DNA from: Batillaria attramentaria
Taxonomy: Eukaryota > Mollusca > Gastropoda > Batillariidae
Assembly: GCA_018292915.2 (NCBI GenBank)
Contig: JACVVK020000005.1
Coordinates: 1,983,501 to 2,047,500, forward strand
DNA length: 64,000 nt
Direction of reading: 5' to 3'
Shown: piece by piece, positions 24,621 through 38,725 of the stretch
Numbering within the stretch: position 1 is the stretch's first letter
Layout of the letters: every line of letters begins with the position of its first letter
Made by a program: the position numbers and the translations under genes
Notes under the pieces: model-generated
Told to the model about the DNA's origin: nothing
Databases searched by the model: none
Seen by the model: only the letters and a program-made list of their open reading frames with translations

Positions 24621-24991
24621 AATTGAACAACACGAGAAAGCATTAGTGGTGAGGGATCGCGACAGTATTAAGATGAAATGGGCTTGGAACACGACTTGGG
24701 CGTGCAACTAGACAAGGTATGCATGCCCGGGCATGTTTCAGTACATGTCAGTACTGCATCTCCGTAGTACTGTCATGGCCTATTACGATGGTTTCTCATG
24801 TTGTTGAGTTGATTTACTACAACGCGTGCGGTGAAGGAACATCGGACTGACATAGCAGAGTAACGGTAAACGAGCGCCTGCACAAACGATCGAACGAACC
24901 GAACTCGAAAGAAGGGGTCGCACAAACCCATGACGCGTTTGACGTCATTGGTTCGTGCGGTGTCCCAATGCCCCTGGATATAGACATCACC

Positions 24992-25663
24992 CTCCTTTTT
25001 CCACGTGTCCTATGTCGGCCCGACGCGGCTGGTCCGGCGTCGTTTCAGTTGTGGCCAGCTTTTGCGGTCCGGCCCAAATATTCCTCCCACCCGAGGGACT
25101 CAGTCAGTCGAGCTGCCGAAATTTCAGGCTGGCTGCCGAAATATTGACTGAAACTTGAACTCAGTAGTACAGACTACATGTAGATGAACGGTGCTAAGGT
25201 TCGCTGCCTATGTAAACTCAGCGTAACTTGACAAAACTGAAAAAAAAAAACTTGATCAGTCGGTGATGCCGCTTGAATCTTTATACCGGTGTTGACACTG
25301 ATAACTGAATCAGAATCTGCTGCTAGAACTGAACTTCATGTGCATATTTTGCAGATTGTGATTGTTAATCGTCGGTAAAATCAGTACTAGTGGTAAATAA
25401 TATCATAAAGTGAGAACTAAGTTCAGATTTACACACAAACTGAATACGACTGTCACGGTCAAAGGCAACACTGACTGATTCAGTGGTAAACGAAATTTAC
25501 TTTTTCCTCATAAGTTCAAGTATGAACAGAGTAAGCAAATGAAATTGCCTGCGTAGTAAAACCGATGATAAGCACAATATAATAGGTATCCGATATCATC
25601 ACAGCAAAGACCTTGGAATCAGATCACAGTATGCTCACAAATGAATTAAATAATGGAAAATTG

Positions 25664-25734
<71 letters not shown>

Positions 25735-27295
25735 CTGATGTACATGTACTAGGAGATGGCACAACTGATGAAGATCACAAATCATAACTGCAAACGAGCA
25801 GTCCGAATTAAATACCAAAATGGTAAAAGTGTTGAAGAACGTTCAACAATGTGACAGAAATTTCAGCACGTAGTCCTAGACAGTTTCTTTTTAACAAACA
25901 TAATTCCGACCGCTCACAAACAAGGCACTGATGACCTTATAGGTCGGACCTCGGCAATAGTGCGCCGGGGTTCAAGGGGTTCGGCTTATTACAATGCCGG
26001 AGATGCCCCGTGTTCGCCACCGTTGTCGTTGTGTGACGTTTCCTGCACACATGGAGGTAGACCAGCATTTGCCGCCCCCTGTCCCCCATTAGGAGGCCCA
26101 TGAACGTCATAGTCCATTTCAGTTTCCCCTGTTTCTTGGGTGGAATACTCTTCTGGCAACGCCATGACACGCTGGTTCCTTTCTGTAACATTCCAGCCAT
26201 CACATTCTATAACATTCACAGACAAACAGCGGCAACTACACTGAACAACAAAAGTCAGTCGTAGTCGGGTTGCGGTGGGGTGACTATCTGAAATGGCACC
26301 AAGAACAATCGTATCAAACACTGAGTCGTCAAGACTGATGGCCGGGCGCGGCCTCCTGCTGAAACACTCAGTAGTTGTTTTTGTCTGTTTGTTTCTTAGC
26401 TGCCCTGGATAAATACTGAGTCTGCAAAAGAGCAACAGTGCGAGTATGCCCCCCCCCCCACCCCGCGCCCCAAGGGGGAAAAAAAAGGCAATGAAAACGG
26501 TAGACTGGCTTCTCGAAAAACTAAAAACAGCAAAACGAGCGCCAGTGAATCCAATCATCATCGATGATCTTTAATACCGACACTGACGCCGGAACTGACA
26601 GTGGTATAGGAATAACACTAATCATCACTGACATATCGCACTACTGATGAACTGAATCTTATAATTTTGCCCTGTTCAGTGGCGTTTGTCGTTGCTGTTT
26701 TTCTTCAAAATGTAGGCCTTTCAGTCGATCAATATTGACTCAGTGCGTGATTATCAGTTTTATCAGAACAGCAGAACTGAAACAGTTTTATCGCATTTTT
26801 GACTGCGTCTCAGTCAGTGTTACTGACACTGTGACGCTCGCCAAGTATGGAGACTATTCTTGAAATTATCTGGCACGTGACGATAGAACGATGAATAAAA
26901 CGGCCGTTAACCGGAGAATTCCGCTTGTAATGAACACATCCTAAGGTCAGCCCTCACCGGTAACTGTAGACAAAGTTGTACTTGAAGGCTCCACGCTGCC
27001 GGTAGGCCAGCCGACTGGCCGTAAGGTACGGTCCTTCAGGCTGTTGGAGCATGAATAAGGAAGAGCAGTTGCTGCCCCTGACTTGCTAGCTTTTGTTGTG
27101 TTTATAGTGTTTAACCATTTTTTATGCCTTTTGTAGGAAGCAGACATACGATTCTGTACATGACTAAATAAGGTAATTTCCTGTAAGTTTAAAAATGTGT
27201 TGTTTCTGTATTGTAAATTGGTAGGGTGTTTATTTGAATTGATAAGCACTAATGGAATAATGTAGGACCAAGTTTATTCGCGAATAGGAAACCTT
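24992..27295 (+). repeat. R1 repeat, copy A, right part
   Basis: It resumes after the Mutator-like element. From 25001 to the CA array at 25665 it matches copies B (from 35424) and C (from 52816) almost base for base; from the block start to GATCACAGTATGC the distances are 621, 621 and 617 bp. The end is at GTAGGACCAAGTTTATTCGCG near 27295. A minus-strand reading frame (about 25989-26205) is open in all three copies but has no recognised homology. Confidence 0.88.
25665..25732. repeat. (CA)n microsatellite in R1 copy A
   Basis: The orthologous array is expanded differently in copies B (36090-36191) and C (53481-53575), where it begins with CGCG. Confidence 0.97.
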
Positions 27296-27299
27296 TGGG

Positions 27300-28323
27300 T
27301 CTCTCGTCCAACAAAGCGTTTATTACAGGGACACACCGCTGACGCGGTTAAGCCGCGAATCCGACCGGCTGTCGATCGCAGTGACTGTTTTACGCCGGAA
27401 AAGCGTGACACGCATGCGGTGATGTGCAAGGATGCTGCCAGGAAAGCTAAGAACTGAAATGAATTTGATCATATTGTTATATGCACATATCAGTAAGACT
27501 TTCATCTTCCCACCCAAAGCGATTTTACATCGAAAATTTTATTCATGTAAGGACACGAGTCATATTTGTTCGACTGCAATGAGACTCGGGAGCTATTTTG
27601 CAGTTTAACACGAAGCTGACAAAAAATACCACGTTAATTCCAGTAGTTTCAAAACAGACACGTATCCGTGATGTCTTTGTGACTTGCATGCCAATTGTTG
27701 TGACGTAGGATGCTTTAGTGTTTTCGCAATTTAAAAAAAAAATATCAGACCAGTGCGAAATCCTCGGCTAAGAACCGGCCAACCGTCTGGTTGATACAGG
27801 CTGGTTCTTAGCCGGGGCGAGTGCTGGTTCATAGCCACAAAATATTCACTACCAATTTTCTTTCTCGAACTGCGCGCGATCTAAGCCACAAATTTCACAA
27901 ATTTTCTAGGTGTGGCCGCAAGACATATTATAAAACTGGGACGTTTTCATAAACGTGACTTTCCTTTCTGTAATTTTATATTATCGCGAATGAAAGTGAA
28001 TTTTCTACAGGAAACGAGACTAAATTGCTTCCAACGTGAGTGTACGCGCAAGTAGCACCACAAAAACCACTTACGAGTTGAACAGAGACCTTCTGCGACA
28101 AGACAGGCCAACCTCAGATCGAGACAAGCTTTCACAAGTACAGCGCAGATGATTTTCTGAGAGAAGTCGCGTGCGGCCAAGCAACGCTAGCGCTCAACGC
28201 CGCAAGCCGGTCAGAATCGGGATAGCCGCGTCACCGGTGTGAGGGAAGTCAAGTCGAACCACGTGATCTGCAATTATCGGGTTGCCGGAAAAGGGAGCAA
28301 GGGTTACTGACGTCACGGTGGTG
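27300..28323. other. Unassigned sequence between R1 and R2
   Basis: No gene recognised. A small hairpin (CGGCTAAGAACC at 27765, GGTTCTTAGCCG at 27803) is visible. A minus-strand open stretch at 27947-28180 has a good donor (GTAAGT near 28070) but no ATG and no known domain. Confidence 0.5.
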
Positions 28324-28534
28324 GGTGAAGGCTTTTACGGAGGGAACTCGCACAGGTCTATCTTTAGACGGACGTCACCTGAGGTCATGGGATTCCGGAA
28401 ACGCCCGACAGCGCGTTCAAACCCTAACCAAACCCTAACCTTAACCCTAAGCCTAAAACTAACCCTAAACCTAACCCTAACCCTAATCGTCTAAAAATAG
28501 ACCTGTACGAGTTCCCTCCATAATAGCCTCCCCC
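28324..28534 (-). mobile_element. Telomere-repeat MITE, copy 2 (inverted)
   Basis: Same 211-bp length and ends as the copy at 21424, in the opposite orientation, with CCCTAA repeats on the plus strand. The flanking duplication is imperfect (ACGGTGGTG vs GACGTGGTG), so it is older or was altered after insertion. Confidence 0.9.
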
Positions 28535-28639
28535 GACGTGGTGGTGTACCGTAAGTGTAATCAGTAAATGAGTGCTCAGTCTGGCAAACGCTTTTGCCCA
28601 ACCATCGCAAGTTGTTTGGGAACTGAATGCTGTTCTTCC

Positions 28640-30362
<1,723 letters not shown>

Positions 30363-30401
30363 GGGGGGAAATATGCACTTGAGAGTTTGCTGACGTGTTG
30401 G

Positions 30402-30801
30402 GGCGGTCGGTGGTCTAGTGGTTAGGAGACTTGTCACCAATGCGAGAGGTCAGCGGTTCGAGTCCCACTCGGGGCAAAGAATTTTTCCTTCTCGTATGTG
30501 GCACCGTTCATTCGGGCCGATCGTCGGGGGTTCTCTCCGGGTACTCCGGCTTCCTCCCCCTCTGCTTTGGAAATGTTCAGCCCACCAAATTTGAAAAATA
30601 AATGCAATTCTAAATTCCGAAATTTAAATAGCTGAGCTGACCGTTCGCACCACGTGATTGTAATGTGTTTATGTCAAGTGTGTGAGAGAATGCGTGTGAT
30701 TCACGTGAGCGTGCGTGTTGGGTTCAGTTCGCGGCGCTTTGAGCCGATTCAGCAAATTGGGTAAAGCGCCTATACAATACTCATTATTATTATTATTATT
30801 A
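30402..30801 (+). mobile_element. tRNA-headed SINE, near complete
   Basis: A head (30405-30476) has box A GGTCTAGTGGTTAG, a tRNA-Asp-like anticodon region ACTTGTCACC and box B GGTTCGAGTCC. It is followed by a core with CTCTCCGGGTACTCCGGCTT, which resembles the conserved central domain of V-SINE-type elements, and a tail ending GGGTAAAGCGCC and (ATT)n. Confidence 0.85.
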
Positions 30802-31447
30802 CAGAAAGGCGGCACCGATGCGCCACTGTGACAGTGGCGGCGTTGCCAGAAGCGGATTATCCCACCGAAAAATCAGGGGAAACTGACTGACATAGACTAC
30901 GACATTCACGGGCCTCCTGACTGACACTGACTGGGCCGGCTCAGTGGGCCGACAACTTGACCTGGTGGCGAGGAAGTGGCATCCGTCTCAGTCCGGCATC
31001 GTAACTGAAACACATGGCGGACAATGCCGGACACTTTTGCAGAGGTCTGACCGATGGCTATCGGTGCCTTGTTCTTGGAAATGCAGTTGCTACGCATACC
31101 GCTTCTTTTTCTGTCTTTCTATACAGTCGGGGGATCTGTATGATGCTAGGTTATGAACTCACTCGGACAGGCTCAGTGAAGTTTCGTTGAACATCAGTTA
31201 CCCGGCAACATTCTCGTTTGGGGGTATCGGGCTGCTAATTATGATCATGTTGTACTGATATTCTCAATGCCATCTCGTACGACAGATGCCTATACATATA
31301 ATGCTATACTGACTCATTCCAGTATTATGTGTTTGTCTTCAGTGTTTGCATATGATCGTTTTTCGTCGTGTTCTGCCTGTATTGGGACTATATCAGTATA
31401 TGACTGATCTCGCTATTCTTGCTTTTACGTGTCTGCACATTCTCCTA
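30802..31447. other. Unassigned, CAGT-rich sequence
   Basis: No gene recognised. CAGT/ACTG words are again frequent in 30880-31180 (for example GACTGACACTGACTGG). Confidence 0.4.
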
Positions 31448-32400
<953 letters not shown>

Positions 32401-32599
32401 CCGTGAAAGGCTTGGCTGATGTGGTGAGTTTTCAGGTGGGATTTGAACCGCTGAGACAGTGTGTGGGAAGAGCACGAATTTCGACAGGCAGTGCCGGAGT
32501 TCCAAACATAATTATGGGGACTGAAAGAGCGTTCGCCTGCGGTTTTCCAAACTCCCCCCCCCCCCGCCCTTTCTTTTATGAATATTTGATAATGATGTA

Positions 32600-32860
32600 A
32601 CTAAGACTCTTTCACAGACTGCTTGTGCAAAACTGATTAGCTACTGCTCTCATAACCTCACGTCTCAGCTATTGCAACTCGGCAGGTAGTCTTAGAACAG
32701 TTAGGCCGCCTTCAAAGTGTCCAGGACAGCGTTGCACGATTAGTTTCGAAGAAAGTAAAGCGAGAGCATGTAACACCACTTCTGACAGAACTCCACTGGC
32801 TACCCGGCAGTCCATTTCCGCCGCTATAAAATTTCCTGACATGCTCCACCCGAAATCTCT
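32600..32860 (+). pseudogene. Degenerate non-LTR reverse transcriptase fragment
   Basis: The frame through 32709-32810 reads RLQSVQDSVARLVSKKVKRE then HVTPLLTELHWLPG. This is the thumb-region LHWLP motif typical of CR1/L2/Jockey-type elements, not of the LINE family at 42-50 kb. Frameshifts surround it; a small relic. Confidence 0.8.
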
Positions 32861-33560
32861 AGCTCCAGATACGGACTGAAAAAAACAAAACAAAACAAAC
32901 AAACAGCAACCAACAACAACAACAAAACCAACCAAAAAAGAAAGAAAGAAAGAAAAAAAAAGCCGGCAATCCTGTACGGTCTGAAACCAACGGCCTTGTC
33001 TATTACTCGTAATTCAATTTACGAGCAGCGACAAACAAACAGTTTAGGAAAGAAAGTATAGCGGACTTTGACTTTTCTCACGCCGGTTTTCGGAGATGAT
33101 TGGTTGTGAAGGTTTTGCCTGCTTTCCACCCCGTCAAGTTGGTACGCCATAATCTGCTTCCTAGCAGAAGTCGGTGCAGCATGCAGACCGTGGCGACTGG
33201 CTGGAGTGGTCAGACGCGGCGATTTTTGCACGTCTGCCAGCGGAAAACTCGGCCGTGCTCAGCTGAGATCAGTCTTAGTGGCCCGCGTCAACACCGTCAC
33301 GTGCTGTCCTACAGGTTTTTCCTCGCCGCGCCAGTAGCTCGCACTGTCACTGAGTCGGCTATCCGATATGGCCCAGCTCCCCGATCCTCGATGGAATGAC
33401 ACTGTCTGTTCACACTGACGTAATGAAAACATTATCAGCGCAACAACCGAAAAGCCGGACAGGTTTGCTGATATGCCCTGAAATCATCTCCACCGCTGTC
33501 AGTGCCGGCCTTTTCCTCGTAGCGGATTGCGAACCGTCTTTGGTGATGGTGTCCTTTGCC
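32861..33560. other. Unassigned sequence
   Basis: A-rich tract 32880-32960, then GC-richer sequence without a recognised gene. Confidence 0.4.
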
Positions 33561-33733
33561 GTGAAATGTGCAGCCCACACAATTTGAAAATCGGTAACTG
33601 ACTGCAATTCAGTTCATGTCCAGTGTGTAAGAGATACATGTGATTCACTGACGTGAGCGTGCGTATTGCCGGGGTTCAGTTCGCGGCGACCTGAATTGAA
33701 TTGGGTAACTTGAAACGCCAATAAAATGCTCAG

Positions 33734-33782
<49 letters not shown>

Positions 33783-33785
33783 AAG
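33561..33785 (+). mobile_element. 3' half of a second copy of the SINE at 30402
   Basis: Aligns with 30575-30801 (GTGATTCAC...GTGAGCGTGCGT, GGTTCAGTTCGCGGCG) and ends in (AGT)n. Relative to that copy it carries CTGA at 33647 and CCGG at 33668 as extra bases. Confidence 0.85.
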
Positions 33786-34365
33786 TAGCAGTAGTATCAT
33801 TTGGTATCAACCATAAATTATGTGGTGGAAATGGACATCATTCTGTCTTTTCAAACAGCCACCCAGCCACCCATGAGCTGTAGTGGATGCAAACTGAACG
33901 TGACGGATCGGGTAAAGCCCCTACGGTCTTTGCCAGCGCTTTCTGAGCGACCCGTATGCTTTCTGAAAAATGCAGCAGGGTGCAACTGTCGACAGTTCAC
34001 TACTGTGACGTCACGTAACCGCGAATTTACCATCCCGGCGCTTCAATGGCCCTCCGGCCGTGGCCGTAACCCCAGTCACGTGGCTTAGGCGATGGGCAAG
34101 ATCCCTTTTTAGGCTCAAGTTTCATCGCCAGCTCCAGTTTTTAGTTCTTTTCGCGCTGAATTCAAATCTAACCTTGCCCACTATTTTGCTATAAGCTAGT
34201 AAACTTTGGTGTTTCCACTGTTCAACGTTGCACCAGATTCCAAGGTCTTTGGTTGCACCTCATGCCAAACAGACACATGTGGACTATGGAGCAGATTAAT
34301 TGATAACTATTTTAATTAGTATTTAGTTCAAACTGTACGTCTGAACAAACAAACTGTATGACTGT
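33786..34365. other. Unassigned sequence
   Basis: No gene recognised; short reading frames only. Confidence 0.4.
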
Positions 34366-36101
34366 GACGAGCGTAAGCGTAGTTCAAGTTCTCTACGGAG
34401 GCTTCGAAACCGGGCCGACCTCAGTGCTGACTTCTCAAAGCCTATGGACAAAGCGAAGTAAAACACCTCAGTCAGAGATGCCGCGTGAAGCATCACAACT
34501 GAGTTTGGATTGCCCATCAGTCGGTGCTGGTCAGCTTTCAACTGACTCAGTGAATCAAAGACGTGAATGCAGGTACCGTACGGACGTGGTATAAATACTA
34601 TGATTTTCCCAAATCGATGCCCCCGATTACGTAAAATACACCACACTCCTTTGTTGATATCGACCGTAAAACTGCTCGTTAAAACGCGCAGTTTTACGGT
34701 CGAAACTGATCAAGTCGGTCAGTAGTAACGACGTGACTCAGTCATGTCACAGGTCAGTGTAGTTTTCCGTAATCGGGGGCCCCTCCGTCATTATGAAAAC
34801 TCTATGTAATTTAATTTATTTTTCTGAAACAAAACGAACAGAAACAAAATACAGCCGACTGCTGCTTCACAGTGTTGCCACTGAACTGAAGCCAAGGGTT
34901 AATTCTAACTTTGTCAGTACACGGTATCCTCGATAGCACACGTTTAGGGTCGGATGTAAGCCTATGATGGGAAGTAATGCATCTCCGCCGCAAGCATGCG
35001 TTATCTCGGTTTGTATGATTTCTTTTCATGTCTTTATTGTCTTTATACGGTATATGATTATATAATTTAATTTATTTTTCTGAAATAAAACAAACAGAAA
35101 CCAAAATACAGCCGGGTAGGGCTGTTGCCGCTGAACTGAAGCCAAGGGTCATTTCTAACTTTGTCAGTACACGGTATCCTCGATAGCACACGTGTAGGGT
35201 CGGATGTAACTGAGCCGGTATGAAATTACTACACCGGCGGAGGAACATTCACAAGGCCCCAAAACAAAAAAACAAAACCAAAAAATAAAAAAATTCACCA
35301 ACAGTGACACTTTGCGTAAAAATGCTTGAATAGTGCTAGAAGGCCTGCTGCTAAACTTTGCCGGATAAGTGAATTAAAATTGACTCTTTCAGTCGATGTC
35401 CTACGCGGCACCGGCTCCTTTTTCCACGTGTCCTATGTCGGCCCGGCGCGGCTGGTCCGGCATCGTTTCAGTTGTGGCCAGCTTTTGTCCGGCCCAAATA
35501 TTCCTCCCACCCGAGGCCGGACCCAGTCAGTCGAGCTGCCGAAATTTCAGGCTGGCTGCCGAAATATTGACTGAAACTTGAACTCAGTAGTACAGACTAC
35601 ATGTAGATGAACGGTGCTAAGGTTCGCTGCCTATGTAAACTCAGCGTAACTTGACAAAACTGAAAAAAAAAAACTTGATCAGTCGGTGATGCCGCTTGAA
35701 TCTTTATACCGGTGTTGACACTGATAACTGAATCAGAATCTGCTGCTAGAACTGAACTTCATGTGCATATTTTGCAGATTGTGATTGTTAATCGTCGGTA
35801 AAATCAGTACTAGTGGTAAATAATATCATAAAGTGAGAACTAAGTTCAGATTTACACACAAACTGAATACGACTGTCACGGTCAAAGGCAACACTGACTG
35901 ATTCAGTGGTAAACGAAATTTACTTTTTCCTCATAAGTTCAAGTATGAACAGAGTAAGCAAATGAAATTGCCTGCGTAGTAAAACCGATGATAAGCACAA
36001 TATAATAGGTATCCGATATCATCACAGCAAAGACCTTGGAATCAGATCACAGTATGCTCACAAATGAATTAAATAATCATGGAGAATTGCACACACGCGC
36101 G

Positions 36102-36196
<95 letters not shown>

Positions 36197-37805
36197 AAAA
36201 CTGATGTACTAGGAGATGGCACAACTGATGAAGATCACAAATCATAACTGCAAACGAGCAGTCCGAATTAAATACCAAAATGGTAAAAGTGTTGAAGAAC
36301 GTTCAACAATGTGACAGAAATTTCAGCACGTAGTCCTAGACAGTTTCTTTTTAACAAACATAATTCCGACTTTCCGGCTCACAAACAAGGCACTGATGAC
36401 CTTATAGATCGGACCTCGGCAATAGTGCGCCGGGGTTTAAGGGGTTCGGCTTATTCTGACGATGCCGGAGATACCCCGTGTTCGCCACCGTTGGCGTTGC
36501 GTGACGCCGCTTCCCGCACACATGGAGGTAGACCAGCATTTGCCGCCCCCTGTCCCCCATTAGGAGGCCCATGAACGTCATAGTCCACTTCAGTTTCCCC
36601 TGTTTCTTGGGTGGAATACTCTTCTGGCAACGCCATGACACACTGGTTCCTTCTGTAACATTCCAACATCACATTCTGTAACAATCATAACCTTACATAC
36701 AGACAAACAGCAACAACCACAACAACAACAGTCAGTCGTAATCGGGTTTGCGGTCGGGTGACATCTAAAGTGGCACCTTGAACAATCGTATCAAACACTG
36801 AGTCGTCAAGACTCATGGCCGGGCGTGCCTCCTGCTGAAACAGTCAGTAGTTGGTTTTGTTTGGTTTTTTTTTGTTTTTTTTAGCTGCCCTGGATAAATA
36901 GTCTGCAAAAGAGCAACAGTGCGGGTAGTGTGCCCCCCCCCCCCCCCCCCCCCCCCGCAGCGCGCCCCAAGAAAAAGAAAAAAAAAAACAACAACAAAAA
37001 ACATGAAAATGGTAGACTTCTTGAAAGACTAAAAGACACAGCAAAACGCGCGCCAGTGAATCCAGTTGTCATCGATGATCTTTAGTACCGCCGCACCGAC
37101 GCCGGAACAGTAGTATAGAATTCACACTAATCATGCAGTAATCACGTATCGCACTGTGGACTGAATCTTATTATTTTGCCCTGTTCAGTGGCGGTTGTCG
37201 TCGCTGTTTTTCTTCAAAATGTAGGCCTTTCAGTCGATCAATGCTCATCAGTTTTACGACAGATCATCAGTTTTACGACAGAAAATGACAGAAAACAGTT
37301 TTATCGCATTTTTGACTGCGTCTGATACTGACGCGCTCGACTAGTATGGAGGCTAGACTATTCTTGAAACTATCTGGCACGTGACGATAGAACGATGAAC
37401 AAAACGGCCGTTAACCGGAGAATTCCGCTTATATTGAAAACAGCCTCAGGTCAGCCCTCACCGGTAACTGTAGACAAAGTTGTACTTGAAGGCTCCACGC
37501 TGCCGGTAGGCCAGCCGACTGGCCGTAAGGTACGGTCCTTCAGGCTGTTGGAGCATGAATAAGGAAGAGCAGTTGCTGCCCCTGACTTGCTAGCTTTTGT
37601 TGTGTTTATAGTGTTTAACCATTTTTTATGCCTTTTGTAAGAGCAAACGTATGACTCTGTACATGACTAAATAAGGTAATTTCCTGTAAGTTTAAAAATG
37701 TGTTGTTTCTGTATTGTAATTAGGTAGGATGTTTACTTGAATTGATAAGCACTAATGGAATAATGTAGGACCAAGTTTATTCGCGAATAGGAAACCTTTG
37801 GGTCC
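34366..37805 (+). repeat. R1 repeat, copy B
   Basis: Aligns with copies A and C without the two large insertions of A. It carries an internal duplication: 34803-34965 and 35068-35215 are two versions of the same ~150-bp block, with a segment between them that matches the kinase 5' flank. It ends with GTAGGACCAAGTTTATTCGCG. Confidence 0.9.
36090..36191. repeat. (CG)n(CA)n microsatellite in R1 copy B
   Basis: CGCGCGCGCG followed by about 40 CA units. Confidence 0.97.
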
Positions 37806-38153
37806 CTCGACCAACCCTGCAACACGTAACGCCATAACTTTCAACTCACCTGGCAAACGACCGCCCGCAGGCTATATTTAGAGGCAATAAGCCTAATCAC
37901 TCGGACCCAAAATGTTGGTTGACTTTTTGAGAAAGACGCACCACGCACCACACACACGCACTGTCCCGCCAAAGCTCCTTGTGTGTACGTTATGATCGTA
38001 CCGTGAACATGTGTGCACAGAGAAGCGTAACAAGCACATACCACTTACTTTTCATTGAGTCAAATCGACATACAATATTTGTAAACTGGTGGGATCAAAA
38101 TCCAAAAAAGTTGCCCTTGTTCTAGCAACATTTTGAAAGCCAGTGGGACGGTA

Positions 38154-38158
<5 letters not shown>

Positions 38159-38186
<28 letters not shown>
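38159..38186. repeat. (GT)n microsatellite
   Basis: Fourteen GT units between R1 copy B and the R2 fragment. Confidence 0.95.
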
Positions 38187-38192
<6 letters not shown>

Positions 38193-38290
38193 TTCAGAGG
38201 TTTCATAGTTGGTTGCGCTTCCCTGTGTATAGCTTTTGTGTATGTTGTACATATATCTTCTGTCATATCGTTCTGTGTATAATTATGTGG

Positions 38291-38325
38291 GTTTTTTTTT
38301 TTTTTTTTTGGGGGGGGGGGGGGGG
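38291..38325. repeat. T-run followed directly by G-run
   Basis: About 18 T then about 16 G, a polypurine/polypyrimidine junction. Confidence 0.9.
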
Positions 38326-38394
38326 ATCCTCTATAATTATACCAAAAGGGCTAAAAGGAAAAGGAAAATAAAATCTTGAAATCTTGAGTCTTGA

Positions 38395-38725
38395 GTCCAG
38401 CAGCGGATTGAATGAATCATAGTGACGGTGTGTGAGTGGAGAGAACTGGCGAACAACCCAAGCATTAGAAGTCCAACGCTCTACCACTGATTCGGCCACT
38501 CCGGCTCCCCGACAGGGCACAGAAAATGCGATCGTTACACGTTAGGAAAAAAAATGTTTCAGTGTATTTCCATACCTTTGGTTGTACGTAGTACTCGGCC
38601 TTTCCACGTTGACTGGTCACTGAGTCCACGAGATCGGACAGCGTCAAACCAAACAGTATACGAAATTGTATACTGTCTTCAGGTGATCAGTTTTGACCAG
38701 GTAAAACTGAGTAATAATCTTGAAT
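38395..38725 (+). repeat. R2 repeat, partial copy B, with SINE head
   Basis: From 38526 it follows R2 (AGAAAATGCGATCGTTACAC, CCATACCTTTGGTTGTACGT). At 38459-38513 on the minus strand it holds the head of the tRNA-Arg-like SINE seen at 62031-62105, but with CAGT inserted in box A. Confidence 0.88.

Larger units (their letters stand above)
21850..24991 (+). mobile_element. 3.14-kb non-autonomous Mutator-like element with tandem internal repeats
   Basis: It is inserted in R1 copy A with the 9-bp duplication CTCCTTTTT (21841-21849, 24992-25000); copies B and C have the single empty site. Inverted ends of about 65 bp start GGT and share TATATCCAGGGGCATT and ACCAATGACGTCAAACG. The interior carries seven copies of GAATGCCCCTGC, which overlaps the terminal motif AATGCCCCTG. 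They lie in a higher-order repeat of about 917 bp (e.g. 23001 vs 23918). No transposase ORF is present. Confidence 0.9.

Noticed and set aside
30405..30476. Functional tRNA-Asp gene
   Set aside because: Imperfect stems, and it is fused to a SINE core and tail also seen at 33561.
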